A stretch of 64,000 bases of DNA from assembly GCA_934247225.1 (NCBI GenBank), contig CAKQJE010000010.1, forward strand, positions 26,710 through 90,709. The letters are read 5' to 3'. Below are positions 51,787 through 62,279 of the stretch, one piece after another. This stretch comes from an uncultured Clostridia bacterium. GTDB taxonomy: Bacteria; Bacillota; Clostridia; Christensenellales; Borkfalkiaceae. Position numbers and translations under genes: made by a program. The notes below the pieces were generated by a model. That model saw nothing but the letters and a program-made list of their open reading frames with translations, was not told where the DNA came from and did no database searches. Each line of letters begins with the position of its first letter. Within the stretch, counting starts at the first letter, position 1.

Positions 51787-54585
51787 ATGAAATTAAGAAA
51801 AATCATAAGTTTATTGATAGTCGTGACGATGCTTGTTTCCGTTATGTCGTCCTGTAAAGGAAAGGAGAGCGCGAGCGAACAGACTTCGTTATCCGCGCCT
51901 TCTAACCTTTCGATAGACGAAAAAGGACTCGTTACCTGGGATAAAATCGACAACGTCGTGGCGTATTACGTGTTTTACGGCGATCAGCAGACGCTCGTCA
52001 CGGAAGAGTCGTTTCAGCTTCCCGACGTAAATTCGTCTTACGAAGTTTCCGTTCAGGCAATCGTAACGACGAGCGACGGTAACGTTTACACCGAAAAAAG
52101 CGAGTCGGTAACTTACACGCCTTACGTCGAACCGTTCGATCCGTCGGTCGTTAAAATCGCAGTCAAGTGCGACGCGACCGAAATCAAGAGCGGCGCGAGC
52201 GCTTCCGGCAAAGGCTCGGCAACGTTCACCGCAAGCATAAGCGGCGCGGAGAGCGGGGCGGATCTTTCGATAATATGGAACGTCGTTTCGGGCGGCGAAT
52301 ATCTTTCCGGAACGCAGGAAAACGGCAATAAATTCACCGTTACCGCGAAAGAAGGAGTAAGCGGCGATAAAGACATAGTCGTCAGCGCGACTTCCGCGGC
52401 GTATCCTTCGGTTTCGGTGACCAAATCGATAGCCGTCGTATCCAAACCCGTTTTGACGCAGGCTATGATAGACAAAGCCGCGGAGGCGGACAAGATCGGT
52501 TTCGAGGGGTATGTGCTGGTAGACGTTTACGAGAGAAACGGCAGCAAAAAAGGTAAGCTCGCGGCTTCGCAGACGTCGAATATCAGAACCAATATGAGCG
52601 GCGACAAAGATCCCGACGTAAAAACGAGAAACACCTGGAACGCGGAGTACTATAACGGCAACGTCGGAGTAAATCAGACGACTTATTGCAGAAAAGACAG
52701 CGACGGCGACGCTTGCGAAATAGGCGTCAGCCTCATGAACGAAGAACAGCTTTACAAAATGAAAGACGACGCGGGCAACGTTATTACCTGGGAGAAATCC
52801 GGTTTTTATAACAATTTCGTCGGTCTTTCCGTTTCCGATTTCTATCTTGACGAAGATACCTGGCGTTACACTTACGACACGGAGAAGAACGGATTCGATA
52901 AAGTAAACAAAATGATCGCGTCCGCAAATCCTTACGAATTCGACGCGAAGAACCTCGAACTTATTATCGACAGCGGCGAAATAATCGGTATTTCGGCGAT
53001 CGCGAAAGATTCTTATTCGATCGTGGACGGATATATTTCCGTTCAGACTTTAAGAACGGTTTTCAACGTCGGCGACAATGTAAAAATAGAGACGATAGGT
53101 AAGTTCAAAACGCTCGAAGAGTACAAAAACGGTACTACGGAAACCGAGAAAACAATGTATGAAAGGCTTTCGATTTTAGACGAAGCCGTATCGAATATGC
53201 GTTCGCTCAAAAGCTATAAAGCTCAGTTTTCCAATTATCAGATAACAAACCTCGGAGCGCAGATTACGACAAACACGGGTTACGACGAAATCGTTACCGA
53301 AAATTACAGATATTTCAAAACTTGCGACATCAAGTCGATCAACGGCGAAACCGTAAGGGTATACGACGAATACGGCTCTTACGGTTACAAAAAGATAAAC
53401 GGCAGATCGGATATTTACAATTCTTTCTATGACACCCGTTCTTCGAACGAAACGGAAAAAACCGATCTTAACTTCGCCGCAACGAGGGCGTATACGGACG
53501 GCTTCGACAGTTCGAAAGCTTCGTTCGAGTTCTCGCCCGAAATATTCACGATGACGGCTGTCGCCGACACCGACGACGGAACGGAATATTATTTCTACGT
53601 CGACCAGACGATGAGTTCGGTCGCGACGACTTTCTACAAGGATCTCGGCAACGACGCGCCCATGTACGGAATTTTCTCCAAAGCGGTGAAAGATACGGCG
53701 GGAAATCAGTTTCCTTTCGTAACCGTTAAAAAGGCGGACGACGGCAAATGGTATATCGATTACGCGGCGTTTTATTACGACCTCGGTCTTATGACGGGTC
53801 TCGTGCAGATAACTTACGACGATTACGATAAAGCGGTTATCGACAGCTCCGTAAAAGAAAAAATAGACGCAGTTAAAACGAGAGATCTTCCGAAAGATTG
53901 GAGCGAAGTGGACATTTCCGTTCCCGCGAGCGGAAGTACTCCCGAAAAAACGGTCAAAGCAAAAGACTTTATGTTCGGCAGCGCAACGGAAACGGCGTAT
54001 TTCGGAAATAACGGAACGCTTTTCGCGATAAGAGGAGCAGAGCTTCCGTTCTTCGGCGATAAGGATTGTCTCGGAGACACTTACGGTCTCGGAATGGCTA
54101 CGACATTTACGATGACCGACGACAATTCGGGAAGCGTGATTCAGCAGAACGCGATTATATTCTATTATGACGTACCCGTAGATCTCGATTACACGATAAC
54201 GACTTCGGTAGACAAAGTCAAAAACTTCCTTACGAAAAAAGGTTTCGAGTATAAGTCCAACGGAGTTTTCAAAAAGGGCAACCTTTGCATACGTCCCGTG
54301 GACAGTTCGCTCGATATGATGATTTACGTCTGGACGGAAGAAATCCTCGACGCTCCCCAAAACGTTAAGGTAACCGCGGACAGACAGATAACATGGGATA
54401 AGGTAGCGAACGCCGAAAGCTATATAGTTTATGTGGACGGCGTGAGAGTATCTACCGTAAAAACCAATCAGTACACCCTTGCTTTTTCCTACGCGGACGG
54501 CAGGGAACACGTTATAACTATCGTTGCGACGGCGAGTAAGTATATATCTTCGCCCGAAAGCGAGAAGGTTATTTACCAAGGTTAA
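51787..54585 (+). CDS. Large lipoprotein with N- and C-terminal Fn3-like domains
   Basis: A 932-residue lipoprotein. The signal peptide ends at a lipobox-like SVMSSC (C22), so the protein should be anchored to the outer face of the membrane. A fibronectin-like domain (APSNLSIDEKGLVTWDKI...) follows, then an Ig-like region (~115-225), a long unrecognised central region (~230-850) and a second fibronectin-like domain (APQNVKVTADRQITWDKV...) at the C-terminus. The central region contains ERLSILDEAVSNMRSLKSYKAQF and near the end KKGFEYKSNGVFKKGN; similar pieces in the next gene suggest distant paralogy. The binding site is AAGGAG. Function unknown. Confidence 0.85.
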   Translation: MKLRKIISLLIVVTMLVSVMSSCKGKESASEQTSLSAPSNLSIDEKGLVTWDKIDNVVAYYVFYGDQQTLVTEESFQLPDVNSSYEVSVQAIVTTSDGNVYTEKSESVTYTPYVEPFDPSVVKIAVKCDATEIKSGASASGKGSATFTASISGAESGADLSIIWNVVSGGEYLSGTQENGNKFTVTAKEGVSGDKDIVVSATSAAYPSVSVTKSIAVVSKPVLTQAMIDKAAEADKIGFEGYVLVDVYERNGSKKGKLAASQTSNIRTNMSGDKDPDVKTRNTWNAEYYNGNVGVNQTTYCRKDSDGDACEIGVSLMNEEQLYKMKDDAGNVITWEKSGFYNNFVGLSVSDFYLDEDTWRYTYDTEKNGFDKVNKMIASANPYEFDAKNLELIIDSGEIIGISAIAKDSYSIVDGYISVQTLRTVFNVGDNVKIETIGKFKTLEEYKNGTTETEKTMYERLSILDEAVSNMRSLKSYKAQFSNYQITNLGAQITTNTGYDEIVTENYRYFKTCDIKSINGETVRVYDEYGSYGYKKINGRSDIYNSFYDTRSSNETEKTDLNFAATRAYTDGFDSSKASFEFSPEIFTMTAVADTDDGTEYYFYVDQTMSSVATTFYKDLGNDAPMYGIFSKAVKDTAGNQFPFVTVKKADDGKWYIDYAAFYYDLGLMTGLVQITYDDYDKAVIDSSVKEKIDAVKTRDLPKDWSEVDISVPASGSTPEKTVKAKDFMFGSATETAYFGNNGTLFAIRGAELPFFGDKDCLGDTYGLGMATTFTMTDDNSGSVIQQNAIIFYYDVPVDLDYTITTSVDKVKNFLTKKGFEYKSNGVFKKGNLCIRPVDSSLDMMIYVWTEEILDAPQNVKVTADRQITWDKVANAESYIVYVDGVRVSTVKTNQYTLAFSYADGREHVITIVATASKYISSPESEKVIYQG

Positions 54586-54659
54586 GCTCGTTCGTATTCG
54601 CCGCAAAAATGGGGCGGGGCGCGGACGCGTAAAAAATTTATTAAAAAAAGGAGAACACT

Positions 54660-57479
54660 ATGAACAAGTTTTCAAAGGCGGCACGCGCGCTTATCGCGCT
54701 GCTCATCTGCTTCACGATGTCGATGAGCTTTGTTTCCTGCGGAAAGAAGGACGACAACAACGTCGACTTCGTTATGGCGCTCGCAGAGGAAGTATCCAAA
54801 GACAGCAGCGTAAACGTAGTCGGCATAGTTACGGGCAGTAAAGACACTTCGTATACCGTAATCGTCAAAAACACAGAAGGTTCGGACGGTGCGGACTACA
54901 TTAAACTAACCAAAAACGCGGACAACACTTACACGATTTCTGTAACAAAGAACGTTTCCGAAGAGAAAGAAGTCATCGTTGAAGGTTATCCCAACGCAAA
55001 TAAGGATAAGGTTGTACGAAAAAACCTTAAAATAAAGGCAAACGTAAAGGGCGCTACTTCGATAACCGCAATGGCGGTTTCCTCCAAGAGTTCCGCAAGA
55101 AAAAATTATATGAGAAAGGGCGACAAACTCGAACTTAGCGTTGCCGTTTCCACTTCGGACAAAGATAAGGGTTACTCCGTAAAGGTTGAAAACCCCACTT
55201 CCAAGCCTAATCTCGTAACGGTCGATAAAGACGACAATATTATCGTCAACGAGGACGTAACCAAAAACGAAACGGTAAACATCATCGTTACCGCAAACGC
55301 AGACGAGTCAAAAAAATCGACGATAAAGCTTGTTATTAAACCTCCTAAGGGCGAGACAGTTGGCGATCTCACTCAGGGCATCATCGACGAACTCGGAAAC
55401 CTCAAACTTGCCGTTTCGGGTGTTCTTTCGGATAAATATATAGATATTCAGAACGGTGGGACGACGACAAGTACCGATTACGATTATAAGGTATATCTTT
55501 CCGCCAACGCCTCAAAAGATCCCAATCAGCAGGGTATGTTCAACGAATACGTATTTTCCGATGCTTCGTGGCACGGAGAATGGGTCGAGAGAACCAATTC
55601 CGGTAACGTCATGTCGGAAACTTACAGAAGAGGTTCCGACGCAAACACCGAAAAGGTTTTTGTAAATAAAGACAATAAGGTTACCAGCGAAAAGGTTACC
55701 GATTCTTACAGCAACATTCTTTCCTGGGAAAGTCAGCGTTATTGGAACCATCTCGGCTATCTCGAACTTGCCAACTTCGAGCAGGACCTAGATAACCCAA
55801 ACCTTTACAATTACGAAATGGAATACGGTACGCTCACACCCGATATTATCATGGGCAGCACGACTTACACGCCCAGCGAGGACGAATATCTTATGAGATA
55901 TTTCGCTCAGTCGCTCACGCCTATTCTCAGCGAGCAGTTCTACACATTCTCGATTTTGCTCGACGATAACCATAAAGTAGAGAAGCTGATCGCCGAAACT
56001 TACCCCGTCAATGAATATTCTTATGACGATGAAGGGCAGCAGACCGAAAAAACCGGATACCGCTACACTTTGGTCGAAATGACAATCGACGCTTACGGCG
56101 ACAACGTCGTAATGCCCGAGGTTAAGCCTTATGCGGCTCCCACCACCGGGACAGCTGCGGAAAGATTCGGATATCTTAAAAGCGCGCTCGATAAGCTCAG
56201 CAAATCCAATACTAAAAATTATACCTTTAAAATGACCTCGACGACAGAGGTTTCCCCCACTTACGATCCCAACGATTACGCGGTTTCCGGCAGCGGCGGA
56301 ACAAGTATGCCCAGCACGAGTACGTCGGGCGTCTGGGACGGCAAGGTTCACACTACGAGCTATGTTTCCGCCACGGGCGAAGAGGGTTACAGAGGAATCA
56401 TAACCGAAACCGGCATTCTTATAAACTCGACTATGCAGTATAGTCACGGCGGCAGTTACAAAACGGACGCTTACGGATACAAGCAGAACAGCGACAACAC
56501 TTACGAATCGTTCGAGTGCGTAGGCGGCAAACTTGTAGGAAAGAGCATGCGTAACGGAAATATCTCCGAAAGACTTCCTTCCTTCACGGTTTCTCCGTAT
56601 ATCTTCAAATACTCGGGAAGCGAGCCATATAGAGAGAACAGCGATAACGAATTCGTATTTTCTTACGCGCTTATCGATTCGGTAATTATCAGAAGCGTAG
56701 CGGAGGAATTCTGTATTAAGGATTACGCGAAATATGCGACGGGCAGCGTTAAACGCTCGTTCAGAGTAAATGTTTATGTAAACGAAGTTACAGGGGAATG
56801 CCACCTTTTAGGCGTATCGTTCGCTTACAACATTAACGATAATTACCTCGGATACTATCATACCGAGTACACAAACTTCGGATCTTCGTCTCTTCCCTCC
56901 GATATGTTCAGCACGGGCAAATACACTCCGAGAGTGATTCCCGAAAAGTGGAACGATTTCGAGGACTGCGAATATCTTCCCACGTCCACTTCCAAGAGCG
57001 GCACGGGAGAAGCTATGAAAGCGGGCGATCTTTTCGATAAAGTGTTCGGCAAAGGTACCGCGGCGGCTCTTCCGACCCCCAAGGTGTTCTCCGATATATT
57101 CTCCGATAACTATTCGAAGACTATCTGGCACAACTACTTCAACACGGGCAACAAGACCGCGGAAGGCGACGAATATAAGCCGACCATAAACTTCAATATG
57201 TGGGTCGACGATATGCTCCTCGACGACAACAACGCGCTTTCGCTCGCTACGTATAACGACATTATCGAAGAGTTGAGCGCGGAATTCGCTAAATACGGAT
57301 TTAAGGATTACGCCGCGGGTACGTATCTCAGAGAAGGGACGCAGAGCAAAACGAGAATGAAGAGCTATATCAATGAGAACGCAGGTTCGAAAGGTATCGT
57401 TATCAGAATCGAGAATATCGGATACAAGACTTTCTATATCAATTTCTATAAAGTAGGAGATTGGAACCCCAAAAAGTAA
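54660..57479 (+). CDS. Large lipoprotein, distant paralog of the preceding gene
   Basis: A 939-residue lipoprotein with lipobox SFVSC (C27) and a Lys/Asp/Asn-rich start. Two N-terminal Ig-like regions (~40-230) precede a central region sharing order and short motifs with the 932-residue neighbour: a beta-rich part, then ERFGYLKSALDKLSKSNTKNYTFKM, and near the C-terminus EFAKYGFKDYAAGTYLREG. The binding site is AAAAAGGAG. The 74-bp gap before it has a GC-rich stretch without a clear terminator. I cannot assign a function; LolA/sensor-like lipid or ligand binding is only one possibility. Confidence 0.85.
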   Translation: MNKFSKAARALIALLICFTMSMSFVSCGKKDDNNVDFVMALAEEVSKDSSVNVVGIVTGSKDTSYTVIVKNTEGSDGADYIKLTKNADNTYTISVTKNVSEEKEVIVEGYPNANKDKVVRKNLKIKANVKGATSITAMAVSSKSSARKNYMRKGDKLELSVAVSTSDKDKGYSVKVENPTSKPNLVTVDKDDNIIVNEDVTKNETVNIIVTANADESKKSTIKLVIKPPKGETVGDLTQGIIDELGNLKLAVSGVLSDKYIDIQNGGTTTSTDYDYKVYLSANASKDPNQQGMFNEYVFSDASWHGEWVERTNSGNVMSETYRRGSDANTEKVFVNKDNKVTSEKVTDSYSNILSWESQRYWNHLGYLELANFEQDLDNPNLYNYEMEYGTLTPDIIMGSTTYTPSEDEYLMRYFAQSLTPILSEQFYTFSILLDDNHKVEKLIAETYPVNEYSYDDEGQQTEKTGYRYTLVEMTIDAYGDNVVMPEVKPYAAPTTGTAAERFGYLKSALDKLSKSNTKNYTFKMTSTTEVSPTYDPNDYAVSGSGGTSMPSTSTSGVWDGKVHTTSYVSATGEEGYRGIITETGILINSTMQYSHGGSYKTDAYGYKQNSDNTYESFECVGGKLVGKSMRNGNISERLPSFTVSPYIFKYSGSEPYRENSDNEFVFSYALIDSVIIRSVAEEFCIKDYAKYATGSVKRSFRVNVYVNEVTGECHLLGVSFAYNINDNYLGYYHTEYTNFGSSSLPSDMFSTGKYTPRVIPEKWNDFEDCEYLPTSTSKSGTGEAMKAGDLFDKVFGKGTAAALPTPKVFSDIFSDNYSKTIWHNYFNTGNKTAEGDEYKPTINFNMWVDDMLLDDNNALSLATYNDIIEELSAEFAKYGFKDYAAGTYLREGTQSKTRMKSYINENAGSKGIVIRIENIGYKTFYINFYKVGDWNPKK

Positions 57480-57494
57480 CTAAAAACATAATCT

Positions 57495-57528
57495 CTTAGC
57501 CGGGAGGAATTCATGCCGCTCGGCTAAG
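57495..57528 (+). other. Hairpin with a four-codon reading frame in the leader of the third lipoprotein
   Basis: CTTAGCCG (57495-57502) pairs with CGGCTAAG (57521-57528). The loop holds a strong GGGAGG and an ATG at 57513 opening a frame of four codons (M-P-L-G) with the stop in the right arm. It could be a translational attenuator or a decoy start. Confidence 0.5.
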
Positions 57529-57552
57529 ACGATATTTAAAGGAGGATGCCAC

Positions 57553-60500
57553 GTGAAAAAATACTTTGCGACGATTCTCGTCGTCTTAATGGCTGTATTT
57601 TTTGCTTTCGCGGCTACGTCCTGCGGTAAAAAAGGGACGGATTCTTCGGATTCCGCCTCTTCCGTTTTACCGTCGGGAGAGATAGAAGTAAAAGCGGACA
57701 AAGCCGAAGTCAGAATAGCGCTTGTCGATCTGGACTCGTTCGATTTCACGAGCCTTTTTGATATATACGTTGACGGGGGAAAGGTGGGCGTAAGCGCCGA
57801 TTATATAGATCTTTCCAAGCTTAAAAAAGAACTCGGAACTTACGAAATCGTATGTAGTTACAGCGGAAAATCGGCAAAAGTCATCATTCACGTCGTGAAC
57901 GAAAGAAACGTTTTCGTTCAGGCGAATAAAACCAAGGTAACAATAAAGGACGTGGAAATATCCGCATACGATTACGCGAAGCTGTTCACGATAACCGTAA
58001 ACGGCAACGATACCGAGGTTAAAGCAGAATATATCGACGCCTCGAACGTCAAGCCCGAGCCCGACACCTACACCGTTACCTGTACCTACGGCGGTTCGTC
58101 GGCAAAGGTATGGGTAGAGGTAACCGAAACCCCGTTCGTGGCAACCGCGCTCGAGAGCGAGGTCAGCGTTTACGTCGGCTGCGCAGACAAATTCGAGCCT
58201 GCGGCACTATTTGCGATAACGCTTAACGGCGAAGAGGTCGAAGTGACCGCGGATATGCTTACGGGCGAGGTAAAGCCCGAGGTCGGGGATTATGAAATCA
58301 AGCTTTCGATAGGCTCGAGAAAAGCGAGCGTGATCGTGCACGTTATAGAGAACCACGTAATTAAAATCGGCTCGGCATATTCCGAAATCGATATCGCTCC
58401 CGAGGATATTTCGTCTTACGATTTCTTAAATGATTTCTACATTTACGAGGACGGAAAATCGGTAGACGTAAATTCGGAAAACGTAACGCTCGATACGTCT
58501 TTGCTTACGGGCGCGGCAATCGGCGATAAATGCGAGATTTCCCTCTCTTACGTCCCTGCGGACGGCAAGGGCGGCGCGACGAAGAGCGTTAAGGTCAACG
58601 TGACGGAAAGCGGCACGATTGCGATAAAAGCATTCAGCGCCGAGATTTTCGAGAGCGACACGCTCGATTTAACCTCGCTTTTTGAAATAACCGACAACGG
58701 CGAAGAGATAACCGTTACCGACGATATGATAAACGGTTTCGTCGATTTCGGAAGTTCGGACGAATGCGAAATAACGCTCACCTATAAAAATCTTACGAGA
58801 GCGGCAACCGTTAAAAAGATTAAGGGCATATCGATAAAATATGCTCACGGCGAGGTCGTTTCGGTTAAGAAGGGCGAAAACAAGGGCTCATACGACTTTG
58901 CGGGTGACTTCGAGGTCTATATCGACGGAATAAGATTTTACGGATTGGCAAACTGGATCGATACGACGGGCGTAGATTTCGACGCGATAGGCGTTTACGA
59001 CGCTGTTCTCACGGTTAAGTATAACGACGCATCGATTTTCGGTAAGCCGCAATTTGCCGCAACAAAGACGAAAACAATAAAATACAACGTCGTTCCGAGC
59101 GTTTACGAGCTTAAAATTCTCGAAAAAACGGTCGAACTCGGCGCGGGCGCCGCTTCTTACGACGTTCTTTCCAATCTTGAGCTTAACGTAAACGGCTACA
59201 GACAGAACTTTACCGCAAATCGCGACGAAGTTAATATGGTAACAACCTGTTACGAGATTAAATCGGCTCCCGATTTAACCGCAACGGGCAGCCATAAGGT
59301 CCTGATTGATCTTTACGTTTACGGGTCAGATTATGATCCCGTAACGGTCGAATATACGATCGTTGTCAAAAACGGCGTGCAGGTTTATGCCGACGATAAA
59401 GCCGTGTTTACGGGCGAAACGCTTTACGCTCCCGACCTGTTCAGAGTTTATGAGAACGGAAAAGCCGTAAACGTAACTCCCGATATGATAAGCGGCAGAA
59501 TAAATCCGTTCGTCGCGGGCAGCTATGTGCTTAGCGTCGAATACAAGGGCGTAACGCGCAGTGCGACCGTTTCGGTAATTCCTTCCGATTACGTCGGAGA
59601 TTATCAGACGGCGGATAAGACCATCGCGAAAGACTCCGTAGAGGGAGAGGACGGCGATATTGCCGAAGACGAAAAGCCTTCGGTCGAGATCGGAGATATG
59701 GAAATCGGCAGAGATATGTCGATATACGTTCACGGAGTGAAAGCCGAAAACGTAACCCTTACCGATTACGGTTTCGATTTTATGCTCGGTAAAAGCGCTC
59801 ACGAAGCGCATTTCGAAAACGGAGTTTGCGTAATAATTCCGCTCAACGAACTTAAACTTTCTTATTACGACGACAACAGACCTCTCGTTTATTTCAAGAG
59901 AGGAGCGTGGGCTATCGCGGATTCCTTATCCGTACATTATTCTAAGGAAGGCAAGAGCGTTTACAGCTTAACCTACTCCGGATATTCGATATTCCTTTAC
60001 AAGGTAAGAAATCTTGAAACGAACGAGCTTTGCTGGTTTGCGATACAGGTAAAACTCGAATATAAAACGAGTGCGGATACCGTTTATTCCGTAAATTACG
60101 GTTTTATCGATCTTCCTGCCGATTTCTCGTCCAAAACGATAGGCGCGGCAGGAGATTTCGAGCTTAACGGTTCGAGATATGTCTTCACGATAAGCGAAAG
60201 AGGAACGGGCAAAATCAACAAAACCGATACGACGGCTCCGTTTGCGAACAAATCGTTTACTGGCATGTTCGACGGAAAAGCCGCGACGCTTTCCCTCGGA
60301 AACGAACATCAACCGACTTTAACCGTCGGCGGAATTAAAAAGTTTTCGATGAACACGTCCGAGTTCCACCCGAAATATAATTACTATTCGACCGACGAAG
60401 GGTATTATATACTTTACGGCTACGAAGTAGTAACGTTCAACAAAAAGTACAACACGAAAACGATATCCTATTCCACCGACTTGTTTATTGAGGAAAAGGA

Positions 60501-62226
60501 CGGAGACACGGAAAGCGTAACCGTAACGCCGTTCTCGTATAAATTCCTTTTCGACGTCGATAACGGAACGTTTACGCTTGCGGAAAGGGACGAGTATTTC
60601 GGTCTTTACAAAAACGGCGAGGGAAGATTCGTATTTCTCGACGGTTACGGAAACGGAATAATAGACACAACAAAAGACAGTATCGGGCAGTACGGATTTA
60701 CCTATACCGCAAAAAACAGTCTTATAACCGTTGTTTACGACGATCCGTCGAATAAACTTTCGCAAAAACGCGGAGTGTTTTCAATCGACGCGTTCGGAAA
60801 CGTTCTTTACGCTCAGTCCTGCGGAAAAGAATTCGAAAAGGGAGACGTGCTCACGAACGCTTATATAACGAGCGGTGCGGCGGTCACGCTTTCCAGATCC
60901 GTATTCCATAAGGGCGACACTAAAGACGACGTTATAAATGTCGTTAAAATCGTAACGAAAGACGGCGAATATTCTTTGACCGCCAAGAAACAAAAGGTTA
61001 CCGTAAACGGAAAACAGGTTGCAATCGTCGACGTGTCCAAAATATCGACGGGTAACGCAGGCTTCTATCTCCTCGAGATTAATCTCAAGCTCGACGGAGC
61101 GAGCTCGGCTTCGACCAAACGTTTCGCCGTTCAGGTACTCGACGAGGTATTGCCCGCAGGCGAGGGTTTCGCGAGAAATTACGGCTATTCGATAAGCGGT
61201 CTTACCTCTTTCGTCTTAAACACTTTCGGCGAAGCCGAATTTGTTGTCGGAGGAGTTTCTTACACGGGCTATGCAACCGTTGCGGACGGTAAGCTTTACG
61301 CTAAGCTCACCGCGGCGTATAAGGGCACCGTAAGTATAACGGGCGAGATAAACGACGACGAGATTTTAACGCTTCAGATCGTTACCGCGGACGGCACGCT
61401 TTTACTCGAGCATTACAGCGTGGGAACCGTTCTTTATGCGGGCAACGGCAAAATCGTCCTTCGTTCGTTTGCCTCTTCCAAGGGCAACGTGTTCTATATT
61501 TCCTCCGCATTGAGCGTTTTAGGCGACAAAGTCGAGCTTAAAACGGTTGACGGGGCTGCCGTTACGGCTCTATCCGTAGGTACGGTTGTCGCATTCAATT
61601 ACGACGGAGCAGATTACGTTCTCAGAATCTCCGCCCTCGGCGACGAAAAGAACGGTCTGGAGATATCCGATCTTCTCGAAGGTAGTTACGAAGACCTCGG
61701 CGGGCAGGGCGAAACGCTTATTCTCGACGGCTACGGCTCCGGCATTTTGAACGGCGTAAGAGGCACGTATTATATTTATAACGAAACGGACGGCGGCAAG
61801 AGACTTGTATTCACCGTCGCTTCGGGCGTAATGTATAAGCTCGTGGTCGGAACAAGCGGAGAGAGGCTCGGAAAATTCGTTAATTACGGCGATGTTTCCG
61901 AGAGTAATCTCGACGGTAAGTCATACGCGGGCGACGTCGGAGATTACGAAACTACGGCGACCGTGACCATGAAATTCGCCTCCGGCGGAAAGGTAACGCT
62001 CGAATATTCTTCTTCGGACGGTTCGTCCGCGCCGGATTACGCGGGAAACGGAACTTATACCGTTTCGGACGGAAAAATTATTGTTTCGGTCAACGGGTAT
62101 GTTATAACTTTAACTTTCAAAGATCCCTGGATGTTATCCGAACTTAAGGTTTCCGCGATAACGAGACCCGCGGATTACGAGGAACCGAACAGTATGTTCC
62201 GCGTCGGTCTGAATTTCAGAAGATAA
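57553..62226 (+). CDS. Giant lipoprotein with eight Ig-like domains
   Basis: A 1557-residue lipoprotein. Lipobox AATSC (C24) follows a 23-residue signal. About eight Ig-like modules of 70-95 residues occupy ~40-680, each with a hydrophobic pair near ...LF-I-x-x-N/D-G and ending in a V-x-V strand before the next. After an acidic linker (~690-720), a second kind of beta repeat fills ~720-1557, marked by LDGYGNGIIDTTKDSIGQY and LDGYGSGILNGVRGTYY. The start is GTG at 57553 with GGAGG seven bases upstream; an overlapping ATG at 57546 is out of frame. It is the last gene of the operon. A scaffold or adhesin is likely; function unknown. Confidence 0.85.
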   Translation: MKKYFATILVVLMAVFFAFAATSCGKKGTDSSDSASSVLPSGEIEVKADKAEVRIALVDLDSFDFTSLFDIYVDGGKVGVSADYIDLSKLKKELGTYEIVCSYSGKSAKVIIHVVNERNVFVQANKTKVTIKDVEISAYDYAKLFTITVNGNDTEVKAEYIDASNVKPEPDTYTVTCTYGGSSAKVWVEVTETPFVATALESEVSVYVGCADKFEPAALFAITLNGEEVEVTADMLTGEVKPEVGDYEIKLSIGSRKASVIVHVIENHVIKIGSAYSEIDIAPEDISSYDFLNDFYIYEDGKSVDVNSENVTLDTSLLTGAAIGDKCEISLSYVPADGKGGATKSVKVNVTESGTIAIKAFSAEIFESDTLDLTSLFEITDNGEEITVTDDMINGFVDFGSSDECEITLTYKNLTRAATVKKIKGISIKYAHGEVVSVKKGENKGSYDFAGDFEVYIDGIRFYGLANWIDTTGVDFDAIGVYDAVLTVKYNDASIFGKPQFAATKTKTIKYNVVPSVYELKILEKTVELGAGAASYDVLSNLELNVNGYRQNFTANRDEVNMVTTCYEIKSAPDLTATGSHKVLIDLYVYGSDYDPVTVEYTIVVKNGVQVYADDKAVFTGETLYAPDLFRVYENGKAVNVTPDMISGRINPFVAGSYVLSVEYKGVTRSATVSVIPSDYVGDYQTADKTIAKDSVEGEDGDIAEDEKPSVEIGDMEIGRDMSIYVHGVKAENVTLTDYGFDFMLGKSAHEAHFENGVCVIIPLNELKLSYYDDNRPLVYFKRGAWAIADSLSVHYSKEGKSVYSLTYSGYSIFLYKVRNLETNELCWFAIQVKLEYKTSADTVYSVNYGFIDLPADFSSKTIGAAGDFELNGSRYVFTISERGTGKINKTDTTAPFANKSFTGMFDGKAATLSLGNEHQPTLTVGGIKKFSMNTSEFHPKYNYYSTDEGYYILYGYEVVTFNKKYNTKTISYSTDLFIEEKDGDTESVTVTPFSYKFLFDVDNGTFTLAERDEYFGLYKNGEGRFVFLDGYGNGIIDTTKDSIGQYGFTYTAKNSLITVVYDDPSNKLSQKRGVFSIDAFGNVLYAQSCGKEFEKGDVLTNAYITSGAAVTLSRSVFHKGDTKDDVINVVKIVTKDGEYSLTAKKQKVTVNGKQVAIVDVSKISTGNAGFYLLEINLKLDGASSASTKRFAVQVLDEVLPAGEGFARNYGYSISGLTSFVLNTFGEAEFVVGGVSYTGYATVADGKLYAKLTAAYKGTVSITGEINDDEILTLQIVTADGTLLLEHYSVGTVLYAGNGKIVLRSFASSKGNVFYISSALSVLGDKVELKTVDGAAVTALSVGTVVAFNYDGADYVLRISALGDEKNGLEISDLLEGSYEDLGGQGETLILDGYGSGILNGVRGTYYIYNETDGGKRLVFTVASGVMYKLVVGTSGERLGKFVNYGDVSESNLDGKSYAGDVGDYETTATVTMKFASGGKVTLEYSSSDGSSAPDYAGNGTYTVSDGKIIVSVNGYVITLTFKDPWMLSELKVSAITRPADYEEPNSMFRVGLNFRR

Positions 62227-62247
62227 AGCGATAAGCTTTAATAACGT

Positions 62248-62279
62248 AAAAGCCTTTTCCTTCGGGAAGGGGCTTTTTC
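62248..62279 (+). terminator. Terminator of the surface operon
   Basis: AAAAGCC (62248-62254) pairs with GGCTTTT (62271-62277), enclosing a TTTTCC-TTCG-GGAAGG inner hairpin, followed by a T-run. Confidence 0.85.
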
